A stretch of 64,000 bases of DNA from Flavobacteriales bacterium TMED123 (GTDB taxonomy: Bacteria; Bacteroidota; Bacteroidia; Flavobacteriales; BACL11), in contig NHFY01000094.1 of NCBI GenBank assembly GCA_002170165.1, positions 100,486 through 164,485 on the forward strand, in the 5' to 3' direction. This document shows positions 28,001 to 36,656 of this stretch, piece after piece. Position numbers and translations under genes: made by a program. The notes beneath the pieces are model-generated. The model worked only from the letters and a program-made list of their open reading frames with translations, did not search any database and was not told the origin of the DNA. The first letter of the stretch is position 1, and the number at the start of each line of letters is the position of its first letter.

Positions 28001-28776
28001 TTATGAACTTACCAGGAGCTTACCCTGGCAGATACATGACTATGCAAAATTTGGATTTTGGGACGGTTAAAGGCTTATCAGTAGCCTATGATTTAAGAAG
28101 AACCAATAATGTGGCGCTTACAGCAAATTATACGCTACAATTTGCTGATGGAACAGGCTCTTCTGCTACTTCAGGCTATAGCTTGGCCAATACTGAACAG
28201 CCAAACTTAAGAACAATGACGCCACTTTCTTTTGACCAAAGACATACTATTTCCTTATCGGTTGATTTCCATTATGGAGCAGGCAAAGACTATAATGGTC
28301 CCGTATTATTTGGTAAAAAGATTTTTGAAAGAGCTGGCTTTAATGCATTGCTTTCGGCAGGTTCTGGTACGCCATATAGCAAACAATCTAATATAACGCA
28401 AGAGGCTGCTTTTGGTATTAACGATCGTTCTACTTTAGAAGGTACACTTTATGGCTCTCGTTTGCCTTGGCAGTCTAGAGTAAGTGCTAAGATTAATAAA
28501 GAATTTGAAATAAAATGGAATGATAAAAAAAACTCGTATGTAAATGTATATTTACAAGTGCAAAATCTGTTTAACGCTAAGAATATTATAAACGTTTATA
28601 GAGCTACAGGAAATCCTGATGATGACGGTTATCTTTCAGCATCTGCATCTCAAAATGAGATTAACACAACAAATAATCCTGAATCATTTGTGGACCTTTA
28701 TAGGATTAAGGTAGACAATCCTTCTCATTATTCTTTGCCAAGAATGATGAATTTAGGATTAACTATTAGTTTCTAA
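25096..28776 (+). CDS. Large TonB-dependent receptor with carboxypeptidase-like N-terminal domain
   Basis: A protein of 1226 residues. Signal peptide 1-20 (cleavage after GFAQ); carboxypeptidase-regulatory-like beta-sandwich about 22-110 (GTLKGTVLDAISGEVIPFANV, here cited as GTLKGTVLDAISGEV and PFANV); plug about 130-225 with SLNVRGSRSDATDYYIDGI; then a very large barrel that closes with PRMMNLGLTISF. It is more than 250 residues longer than usual SusC-like receptors, mostly in extracellular loops between about 440 and 860. No SusD partner follows; instead the next two genes encode a giant secreted protein and a PorV-like protein. Substrate unknown. Confidence 0.92.
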   Translation: MLRKIYLLFATVLISTVGFAQTGTLKGTVLDAISGEVIPFANVVIERNGSQTAGTTTDFDGKFTIKPIDPGTYTVKATFVGYQTYMMTGLIISANKITFQDLKLSSGIQKDEITIVEYKKPLIDQDNITGETKTAEEIVAMPTRSVASVAATTAGIYQRDEGESLNVRGSRSDATDYYIDGIKVRGSLGVPQSAIEQITVMTGGLPAQYGDATAGIISITTKGPSNKFFGGAELESSSLFDKYNKNIFGLNLSGPILKKRNDDGTKGNSVIGYFFSGEFRMVDDSDPSAIGNWKVKDNVLADLKANPFRPAPNVSAGFLQNAEFVTMDDLEKVQARQNVAQKRISVSGKLDFKPTKNTYLSLGGNYYYNRGHSYTRTYSLFNSNNNAESISNTWRVFGKLTQKFGNQEADDDESASIIKNAFFTIQGDYTRNEYTTQDDSHNENIFDYGYIGKFKTYKQNIYDFGEIYDTTRNTYFTGQIHSGWTDTLYTFKEASINPDAAVYTSKYYDMFEDYGMTSYIDGYGMDGVIRTPLDLQGVGLRNGERSQSVYSLWYPFGREYNYYGYSYYSQSTFKASGSADIKDHELSFGMEYEQRTDASWGVNPVGLWGLMRLLTNKHLTQLDLNNPHPVFDENGIYKDTVNYDRLYVAEEQAEFDRNLRNKLNKGKVEWIDVDSYTPDVFDLSYFSADELLNDGGSYVSYAGYDYLGKRYATNKQPTFKDFLTETDGRGNHTRPIAAFQPIYTAGYLQDKFAIEDLIFNVGVRVDRYDANQLVLKDKYLLYDTYTANSSKARELGSLSQFGGSHYVYVDDLENPSSIVGYRSGDTWYDETGSEISTPDVLITAAGGKIAPLVKNSTAALNGDLSTDAFKDYDPQTVIMPRIAFSFPISDEAQFFAHYDVLTQRPPERSNFNPTEYYFLEQNIGGLLNNPDLKPEKTVDYEIGFAQTLSLKSALTISLFYKELRDMIQVMNLPGAYPGRYMTMQNLDFGTVKGLSVAYDLRRTNNVALTANYTLQFADGTGSSATSGYSLANTEQPNLRTMTPLSFDQRHTISLSVDFHYGAGKDYNGPVLFGKKIFERAGFNALLSAGSGTPYSKQSNITQEAAFGINDRSTLEGTLYGSRLPWQSRVSAKINKEFEIKWNDKKNSYVNVYLQVQNLFNAKNIINVYRATGNPDDDGYLSASASQNEINTTNNPESFVDLYRIKVDNPSHYSLPRMMNLGLTISF

Positions 28777-28786
28777 TTTAATAAAA

Positions 28787-31700
28787 ATGAAAGTAAAGAA
28801 AAATACAATATTTATGAAAAATAGAGTAAAACAACTTTTTGCTATTTCTCTTATATTAATATGTAATGATGTAATCGCAAAAGAGAATGTTGCTGATCCT
28901 GGAGTAAACACAGCTATTCAATCGAGGATTGCATCAGGATGTGCAAATGCTTCTTCACAAACTGATTTGGATGTGAATAATGTAAGGGCTACCATTTTAG
29001 GAGGTGGTGATATGTGGTGGGATTTGAATGATGCACAATATGAGGTGCCAAAAGGAAGTTTTAAAAATTCCTTGTTTGCTGGTGCACTTTGGATTGGTGG
29101 TGTTGATAATGGAGGACAATTAAAAGCAGCAGCACAAACCTATAGACAGTTTGGTGGTAACGATTTTTGGCCAGGTCCACTAGATATAAATACAGCTTCA
29201 ATTACTACTGAGGAATGCTTGGCATACAACAAACATTTCAAAATAGATCGTCCACAAGTAGATGAATTTATCGCAAGATATGTAACTGCACAAGATCCTA
29301 CTTATACTATTCCTGATGAAATTATTGATTGGCCAGCACATGGTGCTCCAGGGCAAGATCCTTACTTAGCACCATTCTATGATGCCAATGGAGATGGTTT
29401 TTACAATCCTTATGATGGGGATTACCCGGATTATAATGTCACAGGTAATAATACTAATAGCAAGCTTTATGGTGACCAAACGCTTTGGTGGGTATTTAAT
29501 GATAAAGGAGGAATACATACGGAAACTCAAGCTGAGCCTATTGGTTTAGAAATTCATGCACAAGCATTTGGTTTTGTGGCTGACAATGAGGTTAATGATA
29601 TGACATTTTACAATTACAAAATAATTAATCGAGGGACACAGCCCCTTACAAAGACTTATTTTGGACAATGGGTAGATCCTGATTTAGGATTCTATTTAGA
29701 TGATTATGTGGGTTGTGATGTTGGTTTAGGACTTGGATTTTGTTACAATGGAGACGCAGAAGATGAGGGTGCTTCAGGTTATGGATTTAATCCTCCAGCA
29801 ATTGGTGTAGATTTCTTTCAGGGGCCAAGAGCTGATGAGTTTGATCAACTTGATAACGATAGAGATGGTTTTATTGACGAGATGGATTCTGTTATTAATC
29901 CAGTAACTGGTCTGTGGGAATATACACAGTATGAGGAAATCATAATGTCTAAGTTTGTTTATTATAATAATAATACTACCGTAACAGGTAATCCTAGTAC
30001 AGGAACACATTTTTATAATTATTTACAAGGTATATGGAAAGATAATGTACCTATGACTTATGGAGGAGATGGAAAAGGAAATGGACCTGGAGCAACTACC
30101 GATTTATGTAATTTTATGTTCCCTGGTTCAACAGATCCTGATATGTATCCTCAAAATGGAGAATGGACTGAGGTAACAGCAGGGAATATTCCAGCTGACA
30201 GAAGATTCCTTCAGTCAGCAGGCCCATTTACTTTATCGCCAGGTGCAATTAATTATATTACTGTTGGTGTAGTTTGGGCAAGAGCTAAAGCAGGAGGCCC
30301 AACAGCTTCAGTACAATTATTAAAAGTATATGATAGAGAAGCGCAAGCACTTTTTGATAACAACTTTAATATCTTAAACGGACCTGACGCTCCCGATTTA
30401 ACAATTAGAGAATTGGATAAAGAATTGATTTTTTCCTTATCAAATGAGGAATCTTCGAATAACTATGAGGAATCCTATTCTGAAAAAGATCCGTACATCA
30501 CAAAACCAGATAATTTACTAAATAGTCCAAACTATGAATTCCAAGGTTATTTAGTGTATCAGTTAGTAGATGCTACAACTTCTGTTACTGATTTAGACGA
30601 TCCTGATAAAGCAAGATTGGTATTCAGATGTGATGTTAAAGATAATGTCACAACTATTGTAAATCAGTATTTAGATCCTGTTCTAGGTGTATACACTCCA
30701 GTAGAGGAAGTAAGTGGTGTATTGAGTGCTGGTATGAAAGGGTCAGTTGATAATGGAGTAGAGTATTCATTCAAAATTACTGAAGATCGATTTGCTTTAG
30801 GAAATACGCGACTGGTGAATCATAAAACTTACCATTATATGGCGCTTTCTTATGCATACAATATGGCAGAAGAGAATGCAGATCCTTATAATGTTGATGA
30901 TCCAGATTATGATGGTCGTAATCAGCCTTATATTGCAGGTAGAAGAAACATAGAAACATATAGTGTAATCCCTCATTTCACCGAGCCAGAAGCAGGAGGA
31001 ACCGTGCTGAATTCCGCTTATGGAGAAGGTGTGAAAATCCAAAGATTAGAAGGGACAGGAAATGGTAATACTGCCATGGAATTGTCAGATGAAACTATTA
31101 CGGAGATTCTCAATTCTTCTTCTCACCGTTCATTAAATCCGATTTACGAAAAAGGATTAGGGCCAATAAATGTTTCTGTGGTTGATCCTGTAGCAGTTAA
31201 AGAAGGTACTTATATTTTCAATTTAGAAGATCCTACTTACACCAATGTTCAGGGAGTTAGCACGATAACTTCTTATGGTAAATGGACGCTAACTAATGAA
31301 GCGACAGGCAATGAAGTAGCTTCATCTACAAAACCAATTGATTTAGGTTCAGAGAAACTAATTGGAAATACTGGATTTTCTATAAAAGTTCAGCAAGGTG
31401 TGAATCCAGCAGAAGACCCCACTATTGTTGCTGATAATGGTTTAATTTCATCTGCTATAGAATTTGAGAACATTAATGATAGATGGCTAACAGGAGTTCC
31501 TGATTATGATGATGAAAATGGATATATATGGGGGTTAAATTGGATAAGGGCTGGTTCTTTTGAAAATGATGACAACAGTTTGCTAAGTGATTATTCCGTG
31601 GATGATGATCCTAATGGTATTTATGAGACGGCTGTAGAGCGTAGTGCGGCAATACCGATTAATAATTTCTTTGGTGGAGGCAACTTTACATTAGAATATA

Positions 31701-33058
31701 CTGGAGGAACTTGGGCACCTTATCATTTGGCTTCTGCGTATAAAGATGGTCCTGGCTATAGTAAATCTACTACCGATCAAGTAAAAATGGCTGATTTACA
31801 TTCTGTTGATATTGTTTTTACAGACGAAAAGTCCCAGTGGTCCAAATGTGTAGTGGTTGAAGCCAATGAAAACAATCCAAATTATGGGGGTGATCCTTTG
31901 CTTGCAGAAGGTGGTCAAATCAAAATGGGATTACGACTAAAACCTTCTGTTGATAAAAATGGTAATACACTAAATGATGGCACTATGGGCATGAGTTGGT
32001 TCCCTGGCTATGCAATTGATATAGAGACAGGAGAAAGATTAAATATCATCTTTGCAGAAGATTCACATTTATCTGAAGATAATGGTAGGGATTTGAAATG
32101 GAATCCTACTTCAAATATTGTTACTTCTCAGGCGCCAATGTACGACCCTCAGTCTAGTACTTTCTATCAAGGGTCTTATCTGTTAGGCGGTAAGCATTTT
32201 ATTTATGTAATTAAAGGATCTGCTGCTGTAAAAAAAGATAGTACTTATCTTGATGGTACAGAAAGTCCGAATTATGATGAATGTGCTTGGATTTACAATC
32301 AGTTAAAAAATTATGTTTTACCTACAGGACAACCAAATCCTGGCTATTCGGCAAACATCTGGCAAGTGTTTCGTAATGCTTCATGGGTAGGCATGCCTAT
32401 TCTTAGTCCAGGTCGTACACTTTTAGCTAATGATGCTACAGTTAAGTTAAGGGTAAGCAAGCCTTACAGGCAATACGTTACTAGAGATGCATCTGCTATT
32501 TTAGACAAAGATGATGATCTTGTATTAGGCTCAACTTATTTTCTAATGGGTGCAAATATTAGTCATAATGGAAATCAGTATGCTCCTGGCGATACTTTTA
32601 CTGCAATGAGCACTTCTTTCTCCGGTAGTAGTAATGCAAGAGCGGTAAGTCCAATTCCAAATAACGAATTTAGTGCTAGGTATCGTTTTTCAACATCTGA
32701 CATAGTTGCTGAGAAAGGAGACCATAAAACAGCTGTCGATGCATTGGACATGATTAATGTAGTGCCTAATCCTTATTATGCTTATTCTACTTACGAAACA
32801 TCTCAGCTCGATAATAGAATTAAAATTACAAATCTTCCTAGAAGAGCCACTATTTCAATTTACACTATCAGTGGAACTTTAGTAAGACAAATAAAAAAGA
32901 ATGATAAACTGACATCAGTCGATTGGAATTTAAAAAATACTTTTGGTATTCCCGTTGCATCAGGGCTTTATGTGATACATGTTGATGCAAAAGGGGTGGG
33001 CGAAAGAGTGCTTAAATGGTTTGGTGTAATGCGACCTATTGACCTTGATACTTTCTAA
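28787..33058 (+). CDS. Giant secreted protein with calcium-loop motifs and C-terminal T9SS/FlgD-like domain
   Basis: A protein of 1423 residues. The N-terminus carries a signal peptide; ATG at 28787 or 28814 are both possible, and the latter gives a tidier one (MKNRVKQLFAISLILIC). Two EF-hand-like loops are seen: DANGDGFYNPYDGD (199-212) and DNDRDGFIDEMDS (356-368). The middle is a series of beta-rich, Asn/Gly-rich segments I cannot assign. The last 100 residues start NVVPNPYYAYS and continue ISIYTISGTLVRQI to KWFGVMRP, a FlgD-Ig / type A sorting-domain-like module. It lies 10 bp after the TonB receptor and 12 bp before a PorV-like gene. It is likely a surface protein working with the receptor; function unknown. 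Confidence 0.85.
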   Translation: MKVKKNTIFMKNRVKQLFAISLILICNDVIAKENVADPGVNTAIQSRIASGCANASSQTDLDVNNVRATILGGGDMWWDLNDAQYEVPKGSFKNSLFAGALWIGGVDNGGQLKAAAQTYRQFGGNDFWPGPLDINTASITTEECLAYNKHFKIDRPQVDEFIARYVTAQDPTYTIPDEIIDWPAHGAPGQDPYLAPFYDANGDGFYNPYDGDYPDYNVTGNNTNSKLYGDQTLWWVFNDKGGIHTETQAEPIGLEIHAQAFGFVADNEVNDMTFYNYKIINRGTQPLTKTYFGQWVDPDLGFYLDDYVGCDVGLGLGFCYNGDAEDEGASGYGFNPPAIGVDFFQGPRADEFDQLDNDRDGFIDEMDSVINPVTGLWEYTQYEEIIMSKFVYYNNNTTVTGNPSTGTHFYNYLQGIWKDNVPMTYGGDGKGNGPGATTDLCNFMFPGSTDPDMYPQNGEWTEVTAGNIPADRRFLQSAGPFTLSPGAINYITVGVVWARAKAGGPTASVQLLKVYDREAQALFDNNFNILNGPDAPDLTIRELDKELIFSLSNEESSNNYEESYSEKDPYITKPDNLLNSPNYEFQGYLVYQLVDATTSVTDLDDPDKARLVFRCDVKDNVTTIVNQYLDPVLGVYTPVEEVSGVLSAGMKGSVDNGVEYSFKITEDRFALGNTRLVNHKTYHYMALSYAYNMAEENADPYNVDDPDYDGRNQPYIAGRRNIETYSVIPHFTEPEAGGTVLNSAYGEGVKIQRLEGTGNGNTAMELSDETITEILNSSSHRSLNPIYEKGLGPINVSVVDPVAVKEGTYIFNLEDPTYTNVQGVSTITSYGKWTLTNEATGNEVASSTKPIDLGSEKLIGNTGFSIKVQQGVNPAEDPTIVADNGLISSAIEFENINDRWLTGVPDYDDENGYIWGLNWIRAGSFENDDNSLLSDYSVDDDPNGIYETAVERSAAIPINNFFGGGNFTLEYTGGTWAPYHLASAYKDGPGYSKSTTDQVKMADLHSVDIVFTDEKSQWSKCVVVEANENNPNYGGDPLLAEGGQIKMGLRLKPSVDKNGNTLNDGTMGMSWFPGYAIDIETGERLNIIFAEDSHLSEDNGRDLKWNPTSNIVTSQAPMYDPQSSTFYQGSYLLGGKHFIYVIKGSAAVKKDSTYLDGTESPNYDECAWIYNQLKNYVLPTGQPNPGYSANIWQVFRNASWVGMPILSPGRTLLANDATVKLRVSKPYRQYVTRDASAILDKDDDLVLGSTYFLMGANISHNGNQYAPGDTFTAMSTSFSGSSNARAVSPIPNNEFSARYRFSTSDIVAEKGDHKTAVDALDMINVVPNPYYAYSTYETSQLDNRIKITNLPRRATISIYTISGTLVRQIKKNDKLTSVDWNLKNTFGIPVASGLYVIHVDAKGVGERVLKWFGVMRPIDLDTF

Positions 33059-33070
33059 ATTATAGATAAA

Positions 33071-34144
33071 ATGAATACAACTCAAATGAATAGAATAAAC
33101 AATTGGCTAAAAGTCATCATGATTGTAGCCCTTATTACAATCCCAGTGAAAGAAAATTTTGCAGGAAATGAGCAAAGGGCTGGTCAATCAGGTGCTTCCG
33201 AATTATTGATTAACCCATGGGCAAGAAGTTCAGGATGGGCAGGAGCAAATGTTGCTTGTGTTAGAGGGCTTGAAGGTATGTATAATAATGTGGCAGGTTT
33301 GGCGTTTACACCAAAAACAGAGCTTATTTTCTCCCGCACCAATTGGCTAACTTATGGCGATAATGAGGCAGTGAGCTACATCAACACTTTCGGATTTTCT
33401 CAGAAAGTTGGAGAGTCAGGAGTTTTGGCACTTGGTATCATGTCTTTGGATTTTGGAGAAATTGAAATTACAACTGAAGAGCTTCCTGATGGCGGTATTG
33501 GAACATTTTCTCCTAAATTTATGAATATAGGGGTCTCTTATGCCAAGACATTTTCTAATAGTATTTACGGTGGATTTACCTTAAAGATGGTATCAGAACA
33601 AATATCAAACGTTCGTGCTGGAGGGGTCGCTTTTGATGCAGGTATTCAATATGTAACAGGAACAAAAGACAATTTGAGATTTGGTATATCATTAAAAAAT
33701 GTTGGGCCAAGAATGAGTTTTTCTGGTGATGGACTTACTTTTAGAGAGTATGTAGATCCTAATTATCAGATGGCAGTAAGCCATAAGTCAGCTGAATTTG
33801 AATTACCATCTCTACTGAATATTGGGCTTTCGTACGATATACATTATTTAAGACATAGATTAACTGGAGCAGGCACATTTACTTCAAATGCTTTCCAGAA
33901 GGATCAGTATCGCTTAGGTTGTGAGTACTCTTTTAAGGATTTGTTTATGGTAAGGTGTGGATATACTATGGAAGAAGGTATTAGAACGCCATCAACAAGA
34001 ACAACTGCCCTAAGAGGGCCAAGCGGTGGTTTTACCATTGAAATTCCAATGGGAGGAGGGAAAACCTTTGGTGTAGATTATTCTTACCGACATACCGATC
34101 CTTTCCAAGGTTCGCACTCATTTGGCGCCAGAATAAACCTCTAA
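33071..34144 (+). CDS. PorV/PorQ-family outer-membrane beta-barrel protein
   Basis: A protein of 357 residues: signal sequence (about 10-32), then GASELLINPWARSSGWAGA, the PorV/PorQ-type start that leads into NNVAGLAF. A 14-strand FadL-like barrel follows and ends in HSFGARINL. PorV is the T9SS shuttle that carries cargo from the translocon to the attachment complex; PorQ and similar paralogues serve in related steps. Encoded next to a giant protein with a sorting-like C-terminus, this one may be a dedicated partner rather than the general PorV (inference). Confidence 0.85.
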   Translation: MNTTQMNRINNWLKVIMIVALITIPVKENFAGNEQRAGQSGASELLINPWARSSGWAGANVACVRGLEGMYNNVAGLAFTPKTELIFSRTNWLTYGDNEAVSYINTFGFSQKVGESGVLALGIMSLDFGEIEITTEELPDGGIGTFSPKFMNIGVSYAKTFSNSIYGGFTLKMVSEQISNVRAGGVAFDAGIQYVTGTKDNLRFGISLKNVGPRMSFSGDGLTFREYVDPNYQMAVSHKSAEFELPSLLNIGLSYDIHYLRHRLTGAGTFTSNAFQKDQYRLGCEYSFKDLFMVRCGYTMEEGIRTPSTRTTALRGPSGGFTIEIPMGGGKTFGVDYSYRHTDPFQGSHSFGARINL

Positions 34145-34165
34145 ATCAAAAAATTAATTTTTAAC

Positions 34166-34190
34166 AAAAAAAGAGGGGATTCTCTCTTTG
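34166..34190 (+). terminator. Weak terminator after the PorV-like gene
   Basis: AAAGAG (34170-34175) and CTCTTT (34184-34189) can pair around an 8-base loop. The T run is short, so the stop may be leaky and let some transcription enter greA. Confidence 0.4.
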
Positions 34191-34208
34191 TGTTAATGCT
34201 ATATTACT

Positions 34209-34682
34209 ATGAGCGATATTAAATATTTTACAAAAGAAGGCTTTGATAAACTAACAGAAGAATTAAATTTTCTAAAACAAGTTGAGCGACCAAGAATTAC
34301 GCAAGAAATTGCTGATGCAAGAGATAAGGGTGATTTGTCGGAGAATGCAGAATATGATGCTGCCAAAGAAGCGCAAGGCATGCTAGAAGCGAAAATTGCA
34401 AAATTGGAAGAGCAACTCTCTCATGCACGAATACTTGATGAAAGTGAGCTAGATACTTCTTCAGTACATCTGCTTACAAAGGTTACCATTAAGAATTTAG
34501 ATAATGGTATGCAACTTACTTATGCTATTGTTCCAGAAGCTGAATCAGATTTAATGGCAAAAAAGATATCGGTAGAATCTCCAATTGCCAAAGGGCTTCT
34601 TGGTAAAAAGGTAGGTGAGATTGCTGAAATTAGTGTGCCTAGTGGAATTGTAAAATTTGAAATAATCACTATATCTACTTAA
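34209..34682 (+). CDS. greA: Transcription elongation factor GreA
   Basis: A protein of 157 residues: an N-terminal antiparallel coiled coil (about 8-75) with the acidic tip NAEYDAAKEAQ, then a C-terminal FKBP-like domain ending VPSGIVKFEI. It rescues backtracked RNA polymerase by stimulating transcript cleavage; the conserved tip acids (DLSENAEYD) are intact. The length equals the E. coli protein. It is followed after 2 bp by the HIT gene. Confidence 0.96.
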   Translation: MSDIKYFTKEGFDKLTEELNFLKQVERPRITQEIADARDKGDLSENAEYDAAKEAQGMLEAKIAKLEEQLSHARILDESELDTSSVHLLTKVTIKNLDNGMQLTYAIVPEAESDLMAKKISVESPIAKGLLGKKVGEIAEISVPSGIVKFEIITIST

Positions 34683-34684
34683 AA

Positions 34685-35080
34685 ATGTCATCTATCTTTT
34701 CTAAAATAGTTACTGGAGAAATCCCTGCTTACAAAGTAGCAGAAGATGAACACCATTTAGCATTTTTAGATATTTCACCCCTTGCTAAGGGGCATTTATT
34801 GGTTATACCCAAAAAAGAAACCGACTACATTTTTGATATTTCTTTAGACGATTTTTCGGCGCTTTGGTGTTTTGCACAAATTGTAGCAAAAGCAATGGAC
34901 AAAGTGTTTGATTGCGAAAGAATAGGAGTAGCCGTAATTGGATTAGAGGTACCTCATGCGCATATTCATTTGGTTCCACTTGAAAAAGGTGTTGCTAATA
35001 TCAATTTTGAAGAACCAAAACTAAAATTTACGCCTGAGGAGTTTAAAACAATCGCTCAAAAAATAAGAAGCGAAGTATGA
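34685..35080 (+). CDS. HIT-family nucleotide-binding protein (HinT-like)
   Basis: A protein of 131 residues with SIFSKIVTGEIPAYKVAE at the start and the histidine triad in VPHAHIHLVPL, where the middle His is the nucleophile. HinT enzymes hydrolyse adenosine phosphoramidates or aminoacyl-AMPs; the true substrate here is open. It is coupled to greA (2 bp) and converges with ruvC. Confidence 0.92.
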   Translation: MSSIFSKIVTGEIPAYKVAEDEHHLAFLDISPLAKGHLLVIPKKETDYIFDISLDDFSALWCFAQIVAKAMDKVFDCERIGVAVIGLEVPHAHIHLVPLEKGVANINFEEPKLKFTPEEFKTIAQKIRSEV

Positions 35081-35087
35081 AGTTTAA

Positions 35088-35639
35088 TTATTTTAACTTA
35101 TCAGGATTATCTTTAATAAAAGCTTTCCAGCCGGTATAACTTTTTTCTTTAACAGATACATCTTCCTGAAAATGATGACAAACTGCAGCAGCTAATCCAT
35201 CAGTTGCATCCAAATGCTTAGGTATTTCTTTAATTGATAAAAGTGATGTGAGCATGGCAGCAACTTGCTCTTTACTGGCATTTCCATTTCCTGTTATTGC
35301 TTTTTTTATTTTTTTTGGTGTGTATTCAAAAATAGGAACATCTCTATAAAGACCTGCTGCCATTGCAACACCTTGTGCTCTTCCCAATTTCAACATGGAT
35401 TGCACATTTTTGCCAAAAAATGGTGCCTCAACTACCAATTCATCTGGCTTATACTCATCTACCATTGCCAAAACTCTTTCAAATATTTTCTTCAGTTTCA
35501 GTTCGTGTGATTTTAACTTAGATAGATGCAGTACTCCCATCTGCATCAGCTCCATATTTTTCCCATTTATCAGAATAAGGCCATAGCCCATTATGGTTGT
35601 TCCAGGATCAATCCCTAATATTATTTTCTCAGTAGGCAA
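35088..35639 (-). CDS. ruvC: Crossover junction endodeoxyribonuclease RuvC
   Basis: A protein of 183 residues that resolves Holliday junctions as a dimer. The RNase H-like fold shows acidic catalytic residues in GIDPGTTIMGYG (first Asp), VVEAPFFG (Glu) and HLDATDGLAAAVCH (two Asp). The extension after residue 160 is slightly longer than in E. coli (173). It is monocistronic and divergent from the membrane protein at 35679; only 39 bp separate the two starts, which must hold both promoters. Confidence 0.95.
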   Translation of the reverse strand: MPTEKIILGIDPGTTIMGYGLILINGKNMELMQMGVLHLSKLKSHELKLKKIFERVLAMVDEYKPDELVVEAPFFGKNVQSMLKLGRAQGVAMAAGLYRDVPIFEYTPKKIKKAITGNGNASKEQVAAMLTSLLSIKEIPKHLDATDGLAAAVCHHFQEDVSVKEKSYTGWKAFIKDNPDKLK

Positions 35640-35678
35640 TTATTATCTTTGAGTATATTTGCAAGACAAAACTAAACA

Positions 35679-36656
35679 ATGCATTCTAAAAAAACACAGA
35701 GCTTACTGTTAAAAATTACAATTGTAGTTTTAGCATTCTATTTTTTGTATCAGCAAGTTGTAACTAAAAAGGCTTTTGATGGATTTGACATACTATTCAT
35801 TAAGCAAACCATGTTCAAGAACCAAGATTTAATCATATTGGTTTTTTTCATGATGTTCTTTAATTGGTTTCTGGAAGCTGTAAAGTGGAAATTTTTGATA
35901 AATAAAATTGAGAAAGTCAGTATTCTTGCTGCTATACGTGCTGTTTTTTCAGGCATTACGGTTTCCGTATTCACGCCTAACAGAGTTGGAGAATATTGCG
36001 GAAGGGTTTTTTGTTTAGAAAGAGCAGATAGAGTCCAGGCTGTTTTGATTACAGTACTAGGCTCTATGGCACAGCTTTTAACCACCATCTTTTTTGGCTC
36101 CATCGGGATACTTTTTTTAAATAATTATATTCCTGAGCTTGAAAAATTATATCATGAAATGGTTTTTGCTTACCCTCTACTTTTTTTCATGCTTTTGTTT
36201 TTGAATATTCTGCTACTACTTCTTTTTCATAATATTTCTGTGATTTCTAATTTGATGGATAAGTTCAATTGGCTTAGTAAGTATAAAAAATACAAAGAGA
36301 TTTTTACTTATTATAATGCACAAGAATTAATGATGGTGTTCTTGCTTTCTATTTTTCGTTATACAGTATTTACTACTCAATTTTTTATATTATTAAAATT
36401 ATTTGCAGTTGATATTTCTTATCTTGATGCTATTGTTTTAACTATGGTTATGCTTTTTGCTATATCTGTAATTCCAACAATAGCTATTTCTGAAATTGGT
36501 GTTAGAGGTTCTGTTGCACTTTATCTATTTTCGCTTGTTTCTGTAAATACTATTGGTATTCTTTCTGCTACTTTCCTACTTTGGGTTATCAATCTTTTAA
36601 TTCCAGCAATTATTGGTACTTTCTTTGTTTTTACACTTAAATTCTTTAGAAAGTAA
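35679..36656 (+). CDS. Lysylphosphatidylglycerol synthase/UPF0104-like membrane protein
   Basis: A protein of 325 residues with about eight membrane segments. It has the family landmarks EAVKWKFLI in the first third, TPNRVGEYCGRV and ISEIGVRGSVALY. Related proteins (AglD/MprF flippase-like) move lipids or lipid-linked sugars across the membrane. The adjacent glycosyltransferase (1-bp overlap, TAATG) suggests a shared lipid-sugar pathway. No soluble aminoacyltransferase domain is present, so it is not a full MprF. Confidence 0.85.
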   Translation: MHSKKTQSLLLKITIVVLAFYFLYQQVVTKKAFDGFDILFIKQTMFKNQDLIILVFFMMFFNWFLEAVKWKFLINKIEKVSILAAIRAVFSGITVSVFTPNRVGEYCGRVFCLERADRVQAVLITVLGSMAQLLTTIFFGSIGILFLNNYIPELEKLYHEMVFAYPLLFFMLLFLNILLLLLFHNISVISNLMDKFNWLSKYKKYKEIFTYYNAQELMMVFLLSIFRYTVFTTQFFILLKLFAVDISYLDAIVLTMVMLFAISVIPTIAISEIGVRGSVALYLFSLVSVNTIGILSATFLLWVINLLIPAIIGTFFVFTLKFFRK

